A stretch of DNA of 37,303 nucleotides from Treponema sp. UBA4267 (GTDB lineage Bacteria > Spirochaetota > Spirochaetia > Treponematales > Treponemataceae). The notes under the pieces are model-generated. The model had not been told where the DNA came from and ran no database searches. It saw nothing but the letters and a program-made list of their open reading frames with translations. Both the position numbers and the translations under genes were made by a program. The stretch lies in NCBI GenBank assembly GCA_002395155.1, contig DGWD01000036.1:1-37303 (forward strand), given 5' to 3'. This document shows positions 1 to 7,406 of the stretch, piece after piece. Positions within the stretch are counted from its first letter, which is position 1. The number at the start of each line of letters is the position of its first letter.

Positions 1-25
1 ATCTCTTAAGTCTGATTTTGACCAT
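1..25 (-). CDS. rpsP: Partial 30S ribosomal protein bS16 (first 8 codons only)
   Basis: On the minus strand an ATG at position 25 opens a frame reading MVKIRLKR before the window ends. A perfect GGAGG lies at 32-36, six bases upstream, which is ideal spacing. MVKIRLKR matches the usual start of bS16, a small 30S subunit protein. Only 25 bases are visible, so the call rests on these residues plus the strong ribosome binding site and promoter. In many bacteria rpsP leads a rimM-trmD-rplS group, which would lie to the left of this window. Confidence 0.55.
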
Positions 26-105
26 CTATATCCTCCATAGCACTGTTTCCAGCACCAAATTTTCAAATTTAAACGTATTTATTCTAGTATGAATATTGAA
101 ATACA

Positions 106-134
106 ATAATATAAGAAATTACATATTTATTCAA
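106..134 (-). promoter_or_regulatory. Sigma70-type promoter for the rpsP-like gene
   Basis: Read on the minus strand: -35 TTGAAT (129-134), a 17-base spacer, and -10 TATTAT (106-111). The leader to the ATG at 25 would be about 70 nt. The promoter sits directly beyond the stop of the ABC ATPase gene, and I see no convincing terminator for that operon in 26-136. Confidence 0.55.
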
Positions 135-136
135 GG

Positions 137-892
137 CTAGTTACTGGCAAAACGCGAAAGGAATGCCTGCATTCTTTCAGTTTTTGGATGATTGATTATC
201 TCCACAGGATCCCCCTGCTCTACAATCACACCACCATCCATAAAAATAATTTTACTTGAAATATCGCGGGCAAAGGCCATTTCGTGGGTTACAACAACCA
301 TTGTCATTTTTTCTGCAGCCAGTTCTTTTATAACAGCAAGAATTTCTCCTGTTAATTCAGGATCCAAGGCTGATGTAGGTTCATCAAATAAAAGGACTTC
401 AGGTTTTAAAGCAAGGGCTCTGGCAATAGAAACTCTCTGTTGCTGACCACCACTTAATTCACAAGGATAATTTTTGATTTTTTCTCCAAGACCCATTCTT
501 TTTAGAAGTTCTATTGCAGTTTCTTCAGCATCTTCTTTTGATTTTTTCAAAACCTGAACCTGAGGATCTACTACGTTCTTTAAAACAGAATAATGAGGAA
601 AAAGATTAAAATTCTGAAATACCAAACCACTTTTCAGAATAATATCATGTCTTTCTTTTTTATCTGCATAAATGCCATTTTTTACAAGTGTCTTACCACA
701 AATTGAAATAGTACCATCACTTACAGTTTCAAGCTGAGAAATACAACGAAGCATTGTTGACTTTCCAGAACCGCTTGGCCCAATGATAGAAAGAACTTCA
801 CCTTTTTCTACAGAAAAGGAAATTCCCTTTAAAATTTCAACATTATCGTTAAAAGTTTTTCTAATATTTTCAACCTTGATAATTTCTTCCAT
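137..892 (-). CDS. Polar amino-acid ABC transporter ATP-binding protein (GlnQ/HisP type)
   Basis: This is the cytoplasmic ATPase that powers an amino-acid importer. At 251 aa it has the normal length for the family. Walker A GPSGSGKST is near residues 39-47, the Q-loop is in GLVFQNFNLFPH, the ABC signature is LSGGQQQR, Walker B is LLFDEPTSALDPE, and the switch histidine is in VVVTHEM. The PHYSVLKNV segment is typical of the polar amino-acid (GlnQ/ArtP/HisP) branch. It is last in an argH, binding-protein, permease, ATPase series and starts 15 bases after the permease stop. An AGGAG lies 12 bases upstream, a rather long spacing. The exact amino acid cannot be read from the sequence. Confidence 0.93.
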   Translation of the reverse strand: MEEIIKVENIRKTFNDNVEILKGISFSVEKGEVLSIIGPSGSGKSTMLRCISQLETVSDGTISICGKTLVKNGIYADKKERHDIILKSGLVFQNFNLFPHYSVLKNVVDPQVQVLKKSKEDAEETAIELLKRMGLGEKIKNYPCELSGGQQQRVSIARALALKPEVLLFDEPTSALDPELTGEILAVIKELAAEKMTMVVVTHEMAFARDISSKIIFMDGGVIVEQGDPVEIINHPKTERMQAFLSRFASN

Positions 893-907
893 AAGATTCC
901 AAAACTC

Positions 908-1585
908 CTAGTTATAATAACCCAGTTTCTTTTCCAATTTCTGGAATCCAATAGAAACTATCCAGTTCATAACAAAATAGAAAACCCCGGCAATAAATAA
1001 AGGAACAAAGGAGAATAAAGCCCCCTGTCTTTCTTTAGCAACCATCAGTAATTCAGAAACTCCAATTACAGATACTAACGCTGTATCTTTTACAAGAGTA
1101 ATTACTTCATTACCCATAGCAGGAACTATCCGTTTTATTACCTGTGGTAAAATAATTCTAAAAAATGTCTGACCAGAAGTGTAGCCTAAAACCTTAGAAG
1201 CCTCATACTGCCCCTTTGGTATTGATTCAATACCTCCACGATAAATTTCAGCAAAATACGCTGCATAATTTATTGCAAGGGCAACAATTGCGGCTACAAA
1301 TCTGTTCCATTTAAATGATACATCAAAACCCTGTGAAACAAGCCATCTTACAAATAAACCTGGTCCAAAATAAACAACCAAAAGCTGCAGCATCAATGGA
1401 GTACCACGGATTATTAAAAGAAAAACATTTGTAATAACAGATAAAACTTTATTTTTAGACATTCTTCCCATTGCAATAGGTAAAGCCAAAGGAATAGAAA
1501 ATAATAAAGTTAGTAAAAATACCTGTAGCGATGTTACTGAACCGTTTAGCATCGCATGCAACATTTTGATGTATCTATCACTCAT
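908..1585 (-). CDS. Polar amino-acid ABC transporter permease (HisM/GlnP type)
   Basis: An inner-membrane permease of 225 aa, the usual length for the HisMQ/GlnP family. It has about five hydrophobic segments; the first is near residues 16-38 (SLQVFLLTLLFSIPLALPI) and the region RGTPLMLQLLVVYFG is characteristic of the family. The cytoplasmic EAA-like loop follows YEASKVLGYTSGQTFFRIILPQ and couples to the ATPase. It starts 2 bases after the stop of the binding-protein gene with no obvious Shine-Dalgarno, so translational coupling is likely. A single permease gene suggests a homodimeric channel with the ATPase at 137-892. Confidence 0.92.
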   Translation of the reverse strand: MSDRYIKMLHAMLNGSVTSLQVFLLTLLFSIPLALPIAMGRMSKNKVLSVITNVFLLIIRGTPLMLQLLVVYFGPGLFVRWLVSQGFDVSFKWNRFVAAIVALAINYAAYFAEIYRGGIESIPKGQYEASKVLGYTSGQTFFRIILPQVIKRIVPAMGNEVITLVKDTALVSVIGVSELLMVAKERQGALFSFVPLFIAGVFYFVMNWIVSIGFQKLEKKLGYYN

Positions 1586-1587
1586 AT

Positions 1588-2391
1588 TTATTTAATTACA
1601 GAAATATCTTTACCGAACCACTTCTGACCAATTGCAGCAAGTGTACCATCAGCCTTCATTTCCAAAAGAATCTTCCAAACTTCATCACGAAGAGCTGGTT
1701 CAGACTTTCTAAATCCAATTCCATAAGCTTCTGCTGCAAGTGCTTCATCAATTACAACGAATGGCTTTTTTGTCTGTGCGATAGAGTAATTAGCAACAAT
1801 GCTATCCATTACTACAGCATCAACACCACCAATATCCAAATCATTCAATGCAGTAACATTATCTTTAAAATTGATTGTTTTACCAATTGATGAAGAAAAT
1901 GCCTGATTATCATCAACAGCTTCCTGAGCACTTGAACCAGACTGAATACCAATAGTTTTACCCTTCATATCAGACAAAGATTTAATTCCACTATCAGCAC
2001 GAACAACTAAAACCTGATCATTATTCAAATAAGCTTCTGTAAAAGATAAAGCAGCTTTTCTTTCTTCTGTAATGGTAAAACCATTCCAAATACAGTCAAT
2101 TTTACCAGTTTCCAATTCCATTTCTTTGGCATCCCAGTCAATTGGCTGAGCCTTAAATTCTACACCAAGACGTTTTGCAACTTCTTTAGCCAAATCAATA
2201 TCATAACCAACAATTTCATTATCATCACTACGGAATCCTAATGGTGGAAATGAATCATCCAAACCTAGAACAAATACACCTCTAGATTTAAGATCTTCTA
2301 CGGCGTTAGCATTAACACTCTGTGATTTCGAACAAGAAACCAAAGCTAATACACTTGCTGCAAAAATAATTGCACAAATAATCTTTTTCAT
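1588..2391 (-). CDS. Polar amino-acid ABC transporter substrate-binding lipoprotein
   Basis: A 267-aa bacterial extracellular solute-binding protein, family 3 (SBP_bac_3). The N-terminus has a short lysine-rich start, a hydrophobic core and the lipobox LVSC, so the mature protein should be lipid-anchored at Cys20. The segments GVFVLGLDDSFPPLGF, EIVGYDIDLAKEVAKRLG and WDAKEMELETGKIDCIWNGFT are family hallmarks for amino-acid pocket formation. AGGAG is well placed before the ATG. The gene starts 32 bases downstream of argH, so an arginine-related or other polar amino acid is a reasonable but unproven substrate. Confidence 0.92.
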   Translation of the reverse strand: MKKIICAIIFAASVLALVSCSKSQSVNANAVEDLKSRGVFVLGLDDSFPPLGFRSDDNEIVGYDIDLAKEVAKRLGVEFKAQPIDWDAKEMELETGKIDCIWNGFTITEERKAALSFTEAYLNNDQVLVVRADSGIKSLSDMKGKTIGIQSGSSAQEAVDDNQAFSSSIGKTINFKDNVTALNDLDIGGVDAVVMDSIVANYSIAQTKKPFVVIDEALAAEAYGIGFRKSEPALRDEVWKILLEMKADGTLAAIGQKWFGKDISVIK

Positions 2392-2423
2392 ATTTTTCTC
2401 CTAAAAAATAATACACAAATTAA

Positions 2424-3920
2424 TTATTTATAAAAATTTTCGAAAATAAGATCCCATTGGCTTTCTTCTGCATCTTTTCCAGGATTTTTAGTATTCTCTT
2501 CTACAAATGCAGATAACTTCTCAATCTGTTTTTGAACCATTTCCGAAGCAGGACCACCAATTGTCTTTCGAATTTCAACACACTTTTCAGGTGTAATTAA
2601 ATCGTAAATATCTTTTTCAAATAATTCAGATTCCTTCTGATAACAGCTAAAATCCAAATCTTCAAGTTTACAATCTTTTTCTATGGCAGTTCTTACCAAA
2701 CGAGCAGATACACCGTGTGCAGTTCTAAATGGCATTCCCTTACGAACCAAGTAATCTGCAACATCTGTTGCATTTAAGAAACCACCCTGACAGCCCTCAG
2801 CCATCTTTTTTGTATTCCATTTTGCAGTTCTTACCATTTCTGTAAAAATCTTCACGCTGGAAATTACTGTATCATAAGCTTCGAAGAAACTTGCCTTATC
2901 TTCCTGTAAGTCACGATCATATGATAATGGAAGTCCCTTCATCATTGTAAAAAGAGCAAGCATATCGCCATAAACACGACCAGTTTTTCCACGAATCAAT
3001 TCAGCAAAGTCAGGATTTTTCTTTTGTGGCATAATTGAAGATCCTGTAGACCACTTTTCACTCAAATCTACAAAACCAAACTCAACAGTTGCCCAATAAA
3101 CAATTTCTTCACATGCACGAGAAAGGTGCATTTGAATTAATGATAAATCAGATGCAACTTCAAGATAATAATCTCTATCAGAAACTGTATCCAAAGAATT
3201 ATCTGTAGCAAATGGAAAATCATTTAATTCAGCTTCAAATGCACGATCCAAAGGAAGTCCAGAACCTGCTAAGGCACAAGCTCCAATTGGAGAAACATTT
3301 ACTCTTTTATAGGCATCTGTAAGTCTGTCATAGTCACGGTAGAACATCCATGCCCAGGCCAAAACATGATGTGCCAAAGTTACAGGTTGAGCATGCTGCA
3401 TGTGAGTATAACCAGAAATAAGATTATCTTTATTTTCAGAAGCGATTTTTACTAGAACCGAAATCATTTTATTGATTTCATTTTTAAGCATATTTATTTG
3501 ATGACGAAGGAAAAGTCTTTCATCAAGAGCTATCTGGTCATTTCGACTACGTCCAGTATGAACCTTTTTTCCAGCTTCCCCTATTCTATCAGTCAAAGTT
3601 GCTTCAATAAATGAATGAATATCTTCAGCTGACATATCAACATTAAAAGGATTTCCATTTTTATCCTTTCTAGCAATTAAATCTTCTTTTATAGAATTAA
3701 GACCATCTATTATCTGCTTTTCTTCATCTTTTGAGATTAAGCCAACTTTAGAAAGCATTTTTGCATGATTTATAGAACCTTCTATATCCACCATAGCCAT
3801 GCGCATGTCATCTTGGATAGAAGTTTCAAAAGTTACAGCAGCTGCATCAGGACCTTCCAAAAATCGTCCATGCCATAATGCTGCGTGATTATCTGTAGTT
3901 ATAGTACCGTGTTCTGACAT
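2424..3920 (-). CDS. argH: Argininosuccinate lyase
   Basis: Cleaves argininosuccinate to arginine and fumarate, the last step of arginine synthesis, as a cytoplasmic homotetramer. The signature GSSIMPQKKNPD of the fumarase/ASL superfamily is present, as is the HTGRSRNDQ motif and YTHMQHAQP with the catalytic histidine region. At 498 aa it is longer than the usual 455-470, with extra residues at the N-terminus before ALWHGRF and a longer C-terminal tail. No Shine-Dalgarno precedes the ATG; a TATAAT box ends 7 bases before it, so the mRNA may be leaderless. No argG is nearby. It lies just upstream of the amino-acid transporter genes and is probably co-transcribed with them. Confidence 0.95.
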   Translation of the reverse strand: MSEHGTITTDNHAALWHGRFLEGPDAAAVTFETSIQDDMRMAMVDIEGSINHAKMLSKVGLISKDEEKQIIDGLNSIKEDLIARKDKNGNPFNVDMSAEDIHSFIEATLTDRIGEAGKKVHTGRSRNDQIALDERLFLRHQINMLKNEINKMISVLVKIASENKDNLISGYTHMQHAQPVTLAHHVLAWAWMFYRDYDRLTDAYKRVNVSPIGACALAGSGLPLDRAFEAELNDFPFATDNSLDTVSDRDYYLEVASDLSLIQMHLSRACEEIVYWATVEFGFVDLSEKWSTGSSIMPQKKNPDFAELIRGKTGRVYGDMLALFTMMKGLPLSYDRDLQEDKASFFEAYDTVISSVKIFTEMVRTAKWNTKKMAEGCQGGFLNATDVADYLVRKGMPFRTAHGVSARLVRTAIEKDCKLEDLDFSCYQKESELFEKDIYDLITPEKCVEIRKTIGGPASEMVQKQIEKLSAFVEENTKNPGKDAEESQWDLIFENFYK

Positions 3921-3927
3921 AAAAAGA

Positions 3928-3956
3928 ATTATAATAAAAAAAAGGCTGTTGGTAAA
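3928..3956 (-). promoter_or_regulatory. Candidate leaderless promoter of argH
   Basis: On the minus strand a perfect -10 TATAAT (3928-3933) is followed after 7 bases by the argH ATG. A weak -35 TTTACC (3951-3956) sits 17 bases further upstream, inside the terminator stem of the preceding gene. The expected start of transcription falls on or next to the A of the ATG. No purine-rich ribosome binding site is present. Confidence 0.5.
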
Positions 3957-3971
3957 TTACCAGCAGCCTTT
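3941..3971 (-). terminator. Rho-independent terminator after the second sugar-binding protein gene
   Basis: The arms 3941-3955 and 3957-3971 can pair over up to 15 positions with one G-U pair. On the minus strand the stem is followed by a run of eight U (complement of A at 3936-3943). It ends the 17132-3998 transcription unit. Confidence 0.85.
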
Positions 3972-3997
3972 ATAAAACTAAGCTAATTTATGATAAC

Positions 3998-5395
3998 TTA
4001 TTTATTGATGTTATCCAAACAAGCCTGAATCTGTCCTTTTTCTGCTTCATATGTTTCAGCAGGTGTTTTACCCCATGAGTGGAAGATTGAATTGTACATC
4101 CACTCTCCTGACCAGTCTGGGATAAGTGTATCAATACGTTCTGTTGTATTCTGGAGCATGTAGTAAGAAGTTTCTTCCAAAGCTCTTTCATCACGGAATC
4201 CCTGATAGTAAGACATCTGTTTCCATGAATCTGGTCCATCATATCCAGGAACTGGAGTTGTATAAAGATCGATAATCTTAGCAATCTTTCCAGCTGTTGC
4301 ATCATCATAGATAGAAGGAATAACCATCATCTGTGTATCACCAATACCGAAGTTCTTTCCGTTAGATTTTGGTCCGAGTGGGAAACAAGCCCATCCCCAG
4401 TCATCTTTCATAGAAGAAAGTGTTCCGTTTGGCTGTGCTGCATACTCCTGGTGACACATAAATGCTGTTTCACCATTCATGAATGCTGTTAACCAGTAGT
4501 CCCACTGTCCGTCGCCCTGTGGCAACTGATACTTGCTGTATACATTGTAAGCCCAGTTCAAAGCTTCCATTGATTTGTCTGTTCCGAAGTGTTCAACATA
4601 TTTTCCGTTTTCTACTACAACTGGAGCATCACCGTTAGAAACGATAGCTGCAACACCGAATGAAGAATAGAAAGAAGACATAGCATACTGATCGATAACA
4701 CCATCGTTATCTGTATCTTTTGTCATCTTAGCACACATCTTTTCGAATGCATCCCATGTCCACTTACCTTTCTTCTGAAGATCATAGATATAGTCTGGAT
4801 CATATCCGTTTTCTTCCAAAATTCTCTTGTTGAAGTAGATACCTTCACGTGGTTCAGAAGGAATATCACGGAATCCGTACTGAGATTTTCCAACTGTAAG
4901 ACGAGCACCTACAGCCTGATTCCATTTAGATGATTTGAAATCTACAGTCTTAATTTTTGATACATCGTACCAGAAATTATTTTTAACACCAGAAATAGCT
5001 GAACGTCCGTCTACTAAGTAAGCTACTTTCTTAGATGTATCTCCAGCCATGATAAAGTTTGTAATCTCTTTTGGATGATCTGCCCAACCAGCGAGGTCTC
5101 TCTGAACACACTTATAGTTGTATGTCTGTTCCAACCAAGCACGGAATGCTCTCTGATCTTCTTCAGTCTTTGAGTTTGCTGGTGCATCTGGATTTGACCA
5201 ATAGTCATAAATTGTTACTTCCATTCCACCGAAGTCCCAAACTTTTCCTGTAGAAGGATCGATTTCTGCTACGTAATCCTGGTATGTAGCAGCTCCCTTA
5301 GCAGCTTTTTTAGCTTTCTTAGCTTTCTTTGGTTTTGCAAATACTGATGAGCAAACAACAGCTAACATCATTACGACAATTGCAATCTTTTTCAT
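3998..5395 (-). CDS. Carbohydrate ABC transporter substrate-binding protein (family 1), second of the cluster
   Basis: A 465-aa periplasmic binding protein of the SBP_bac_1 type. The N-terminal signal ends near SSVFA, probably cut by signal peptidase I; the AVVC further up is a poor lipobox. The mature start is a lysine/alanine tract (KPKKAKKAKKAAK). Family-like segments are GYDPDYIYDLQKKGKWTWDAFEKMCAKMT and NGETAFMCHQEYAAQ, and tryptophan-rich surfaces suit sugar binding. AGGAG precedes the ATG. It is the last gene of the nine-gene cluster, 128 bases after the second MalG-like gene, and has its own likely promoter, which would raise its level relative to the permeases, as is common for binding proteins. 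The substrate is unknown. Confidence 0.88.
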   Translation of the reverse strand: MKKIAIVVMMLAVVCSSVFAKPKKAKKAKKAAKGAATYQDYVAEIDPSTGKVWDFGGMEVTIYDYWSNPDAPANSKTEEDQRAFRAWLEQTYNYKCVQRDLAGWADHPKEITNFIMAGDTSKKVAYLVDGRSAISGVKNNFWYDVSKIKTVDFKSSKWNQAVGARLTVGKSQYGFRDIPSEPREGIYFNKRILEENGYDPDYIYDLQKKGKWTWDAFEKMCAKMTKDTDNDGVIDQYAMSSFYSSFGVAAIVSNGDAPVVVENGKYVEHFGTDKSMEALNWAYNVYSKYQLPQGDGQWDYWLTAFMNGETAFMCHQEYAAQPNGTLSSMKDDWGWACFPLGPKSNGKNFGIGDTQMMVIPSIYDDATAGKIAKIIDLYTTPVPGYDGPDSWKQMSYYQGFRDERALEETSYYMLQNTTERIDTLIPDWSGEWMYNSIFHSWGKTPAETYEAEKGQIQACLDNINK

Positions 5396-5456
5396 AATTA
5401 CTCCTTTTTTTCTTGTCAGCCTACCAACTGACTTTAGTTTTTTATCAATTAAACTT

Positions 5457-5465
5457 ATTATATCA
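5457..5465 (-). promoter_or_regulatory. Extended -10 promoter for the second binding-protein gene
   Basis: Read on the minus strand the motif is TGATATAAT, a perfect -10 with the TGn extension. Only a poor -35 (TTTGCT-like) lies upstream, which is usual for extended -10 promoters. The leader of about 55 nt contains a small GTCAG/CTGAC hairpin (5415-5432) before the ribosome binding site. It lets the binding protein be made independently of the long upstream operon. Confidence 0.5.
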
Positions 5466-5523
5466 CACTTTTTTTAAAAGCAAATTTTATTTTTAAATAA
5501 AGCGTAATTTAAGTAAATTTAAG

Positions 5524-6498
5524 TTACATCTTAACACCAGTTGAAGCTAAGCTTTCAACAAACATTCTCTGACAGAACAAATAGAGAATAATTAATGGAA
5601 TAACGATGAGTAATACAGATGTTGAGTTCATAGCACCTGCTAAAGCTGGAGGAACAGATACGTTACCACCTCCACGAGCACGGCTAAGATAAATACTCAA
5701 TTTATCTGTAAGACCAATTACCTGTCTTGCCAGCAACTGAATCTTTCCAAGGAAAAGGTTTGAATAGAAGCTGTCTGTCCACTGCCATACGAAAGAGAAG
5801 AGGAAACAAGAAGTAATAATTGGTTTTGCACCTGGAACCATAATTCTAAAGAATGTTGCAAATGGTCCACATCCATCAACATATGCAGCCTCTTCCAGTT
5901 CAAATGGAAAACCTAGATAGTACTGTCGAATCATAAAGATATAGAGTCCATTCTTTAATCCCATACAAGTAAAACACATCATTATATAAGGTAACATAGT
6001 ACCTTTAAGATTGAATGTTGCTCCAAAGAACTTGAAATATCGGAAATGCAAATACAGAGATGTAGACAAAGTCTGAGGAGGAATGACAATGAGGAGGATT
6101 ACACAGAAGAACCAGAATCTCTTTAATGGGAACTGGAATCTTGAGAAACCATAACCTACGAATGTACACATTACAACTTCGATTGCAGAAACCAAAAGAG
6201 AAACCCAGATTGTATTTATTAAAGATTTTGTATAATCCAACAAATACATAGAAATTTTCCAGTTATTTACAGAAAAGTTCTTTGGAATAATTACGATTGA
6301 AGTATCATAAAGATCTTTTTCAGCCATAAAACTTAATGAAATTTTATTTAAGATTGGCTGAAGAATCATAAAGCACATTCCAAAAAGAAGTATTGCTCTA
6401 AAAATTGAGATTGCATACTTCTTCATTGTTACATTAAGAAGCATACCACCTGAAGCTTCATTTCTTTCCCAGAAGGATCTTGTATCTTTTTTAGTCAT
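5524..6498 (-). CDS. Carbohydrate ABC transporter permease, MalG-like (second pair)
   Basis: A 324-aa inner-membrane permease of the BPD_transp_1 family. The first TM is near residues 29-49, and the coupling EAA loop reads EEAAYVDGCGPFATFFRIMVPG near residues 200-220, including the conserved Gly and Pro. The C-terminal end RMFVESLASTGVKM matches the MalG-type ending ([RQ]...GLT.GAVK). It overlaps the preceding MalF-like gene by 8 bases, so the two are translationally coupled. The long cytoplasmic N-terminus (about 28 residues) is somewhat longer than typical. It should pair with the MalF-like protein encoded at 6491-7405. Confidence 0.92.
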   Translation of the reverse strand: MTKKDTRSFWERNEASGGMLLNVTMKKYAISIFRAILLFGMCFMILQPILNKISLSFMAEKDLYDTSIVIIPKNFSVNNWKISMYLLDYTKSLINTIWVSLLVSAIEVVMCTFVGYGFSRFQFPLKRFWFFCVILLIVIPPQTLSTSLYLHFRYFKFFGATFNLKGTMLPYIMMCFTCMGLKNGLYIFMIRQYYLGFPFELEEAAYVDGCGPFATFFRIMVPGAKPIITSCFLFSFVWQWTDSFYSNLFLGKIQLLARQVIGLTDKLSIYLSRARGGGNVSVPPALAGAMNSTSVLLIVIPLIILYLFCQRMFVESLASTGVKM

Positions 6499-7405
6499 AG
6501 TTATACACCACCTTTGAAATTAAAAGAGAACTTAGTCCGATTAAGGCCATACATACAGCAAAATAAACCCAAGACATAGCCGAACTGAATCCAAAATTCA
6601 ACTGAATTGTGAGCTGATCATCAATCTTTTTCATAATTTCATTATCTGTACGCATAAAGAAATCAACAACTGTATATACCCAACATACAAGCATTAAAGG
6701 ACTTACCATTGGAACTGTAATTTTCCACAAGCTTTCCCATGCTGTACAACCTTCCATTTCTGCAGCTTCATACATACTTGGAGAAATATTCTGCAAACCA
6801 GAAAGGAAGATAATAATCTGAATACCAGATGCCATGGCAACATCATAAATAGAATCGATAATTTCAAAAAGGATTTTGAAAACTCTTTCGCTTGGGCTGT
6901 TCATACCACCTGTATTTGAAACCAAAATTTCTTCAAGAACAGTTGTAACGCTATTTGCATTACCAGCTTCTTCAATAGCATCTTTTAACTGTGCCATCAT
7001 AGTATTGTTATATTCAAGTCCTACAAGAACACCGGATGAAAGAATTACAGTAAGGAAGAAGATTGAACGAGCAAGAGCACGTCCCTTAAACTTCTGGTTC
7101 AAAAGTAAAGCAACGAAGAAACTGAAAACGATTGTTGCAAGAGATCTGTAAATCATCTGTGTTACATTTTCTACAAGCAATCTATTAAATTCAGGATCAA
7201 CTAAAAATGCTCTTTTGTAATTAGCAAAATTATTCCAATCCTGAGTAAATCCCTCTGTTCCAATTGTAATTTGAGACAAACTCATTTGGAAAGACTGGAA
7301 TAAAGGCTTAATCATGAAGAACACAAGTCCAATTATAAAAGGCAAAATAAAGATATATCCATACAATGCCCTACGTTTTGTAAGTCCGACATTTTTCTTT
7401 TTCAT
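6491..7405 (-). CDS. Carbohydrate ABC transporter permease, MalF-like (second pair)
   Basis: A 304-aa inner-membrane permease. The first hydrophobic segment follows a basic start (ALYGYIFILPFIIGLVFF), as in sugar permeases. The EAA loop is YEAAEMEGCTAWESLWKITVP. An inserted stretch at about residues 130-185 (acidic, rich in Glu and Asn) lies between membrane segments and is less typical. The start follows the DUF5696-type gene's stop after one base and has GGTGG as ribosome binding site. The stop overlaps the next permease gene by 8 bases. Confidence 0.92.
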   Translation of the reverse strand: MKKKNVGLTKRRALYGYIFILPFIIGLVFFMIKPLFQSFQMSLSQITIGTEGFTQDWNNFANYKRAFLVDPEFNRLLVENVTQMIYRSLATIVFSFFVALLLNQKFKGRALARSIFFLTVILSSGVLVGLEYNNTMMAQLKDAIEEAGNANSVTTVLEEILVSNTGGMNSPSERVFKILFEIIDSIYDVAMASGIQIIIFLSGLQNISPSMYEAAEMEGCTAWESLWKITVPMVSPLMLVCWVYTVVDFFMRTDNEIMKKIDDQLTIQLNFGFSSAMSWVYFAVCMALIGLSSLLISKVVYNYD

Positions 7406-7406
7406 A

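Noticed and set aside
2392..2423. Terminator or separate promoter between argH and the amino-acid binding-protein gene
   Set aside because: There is only an AT-rich 7-bp inverted repeat with a T run directly before the ribosome binding site; too weak to call, and read-through is likely.
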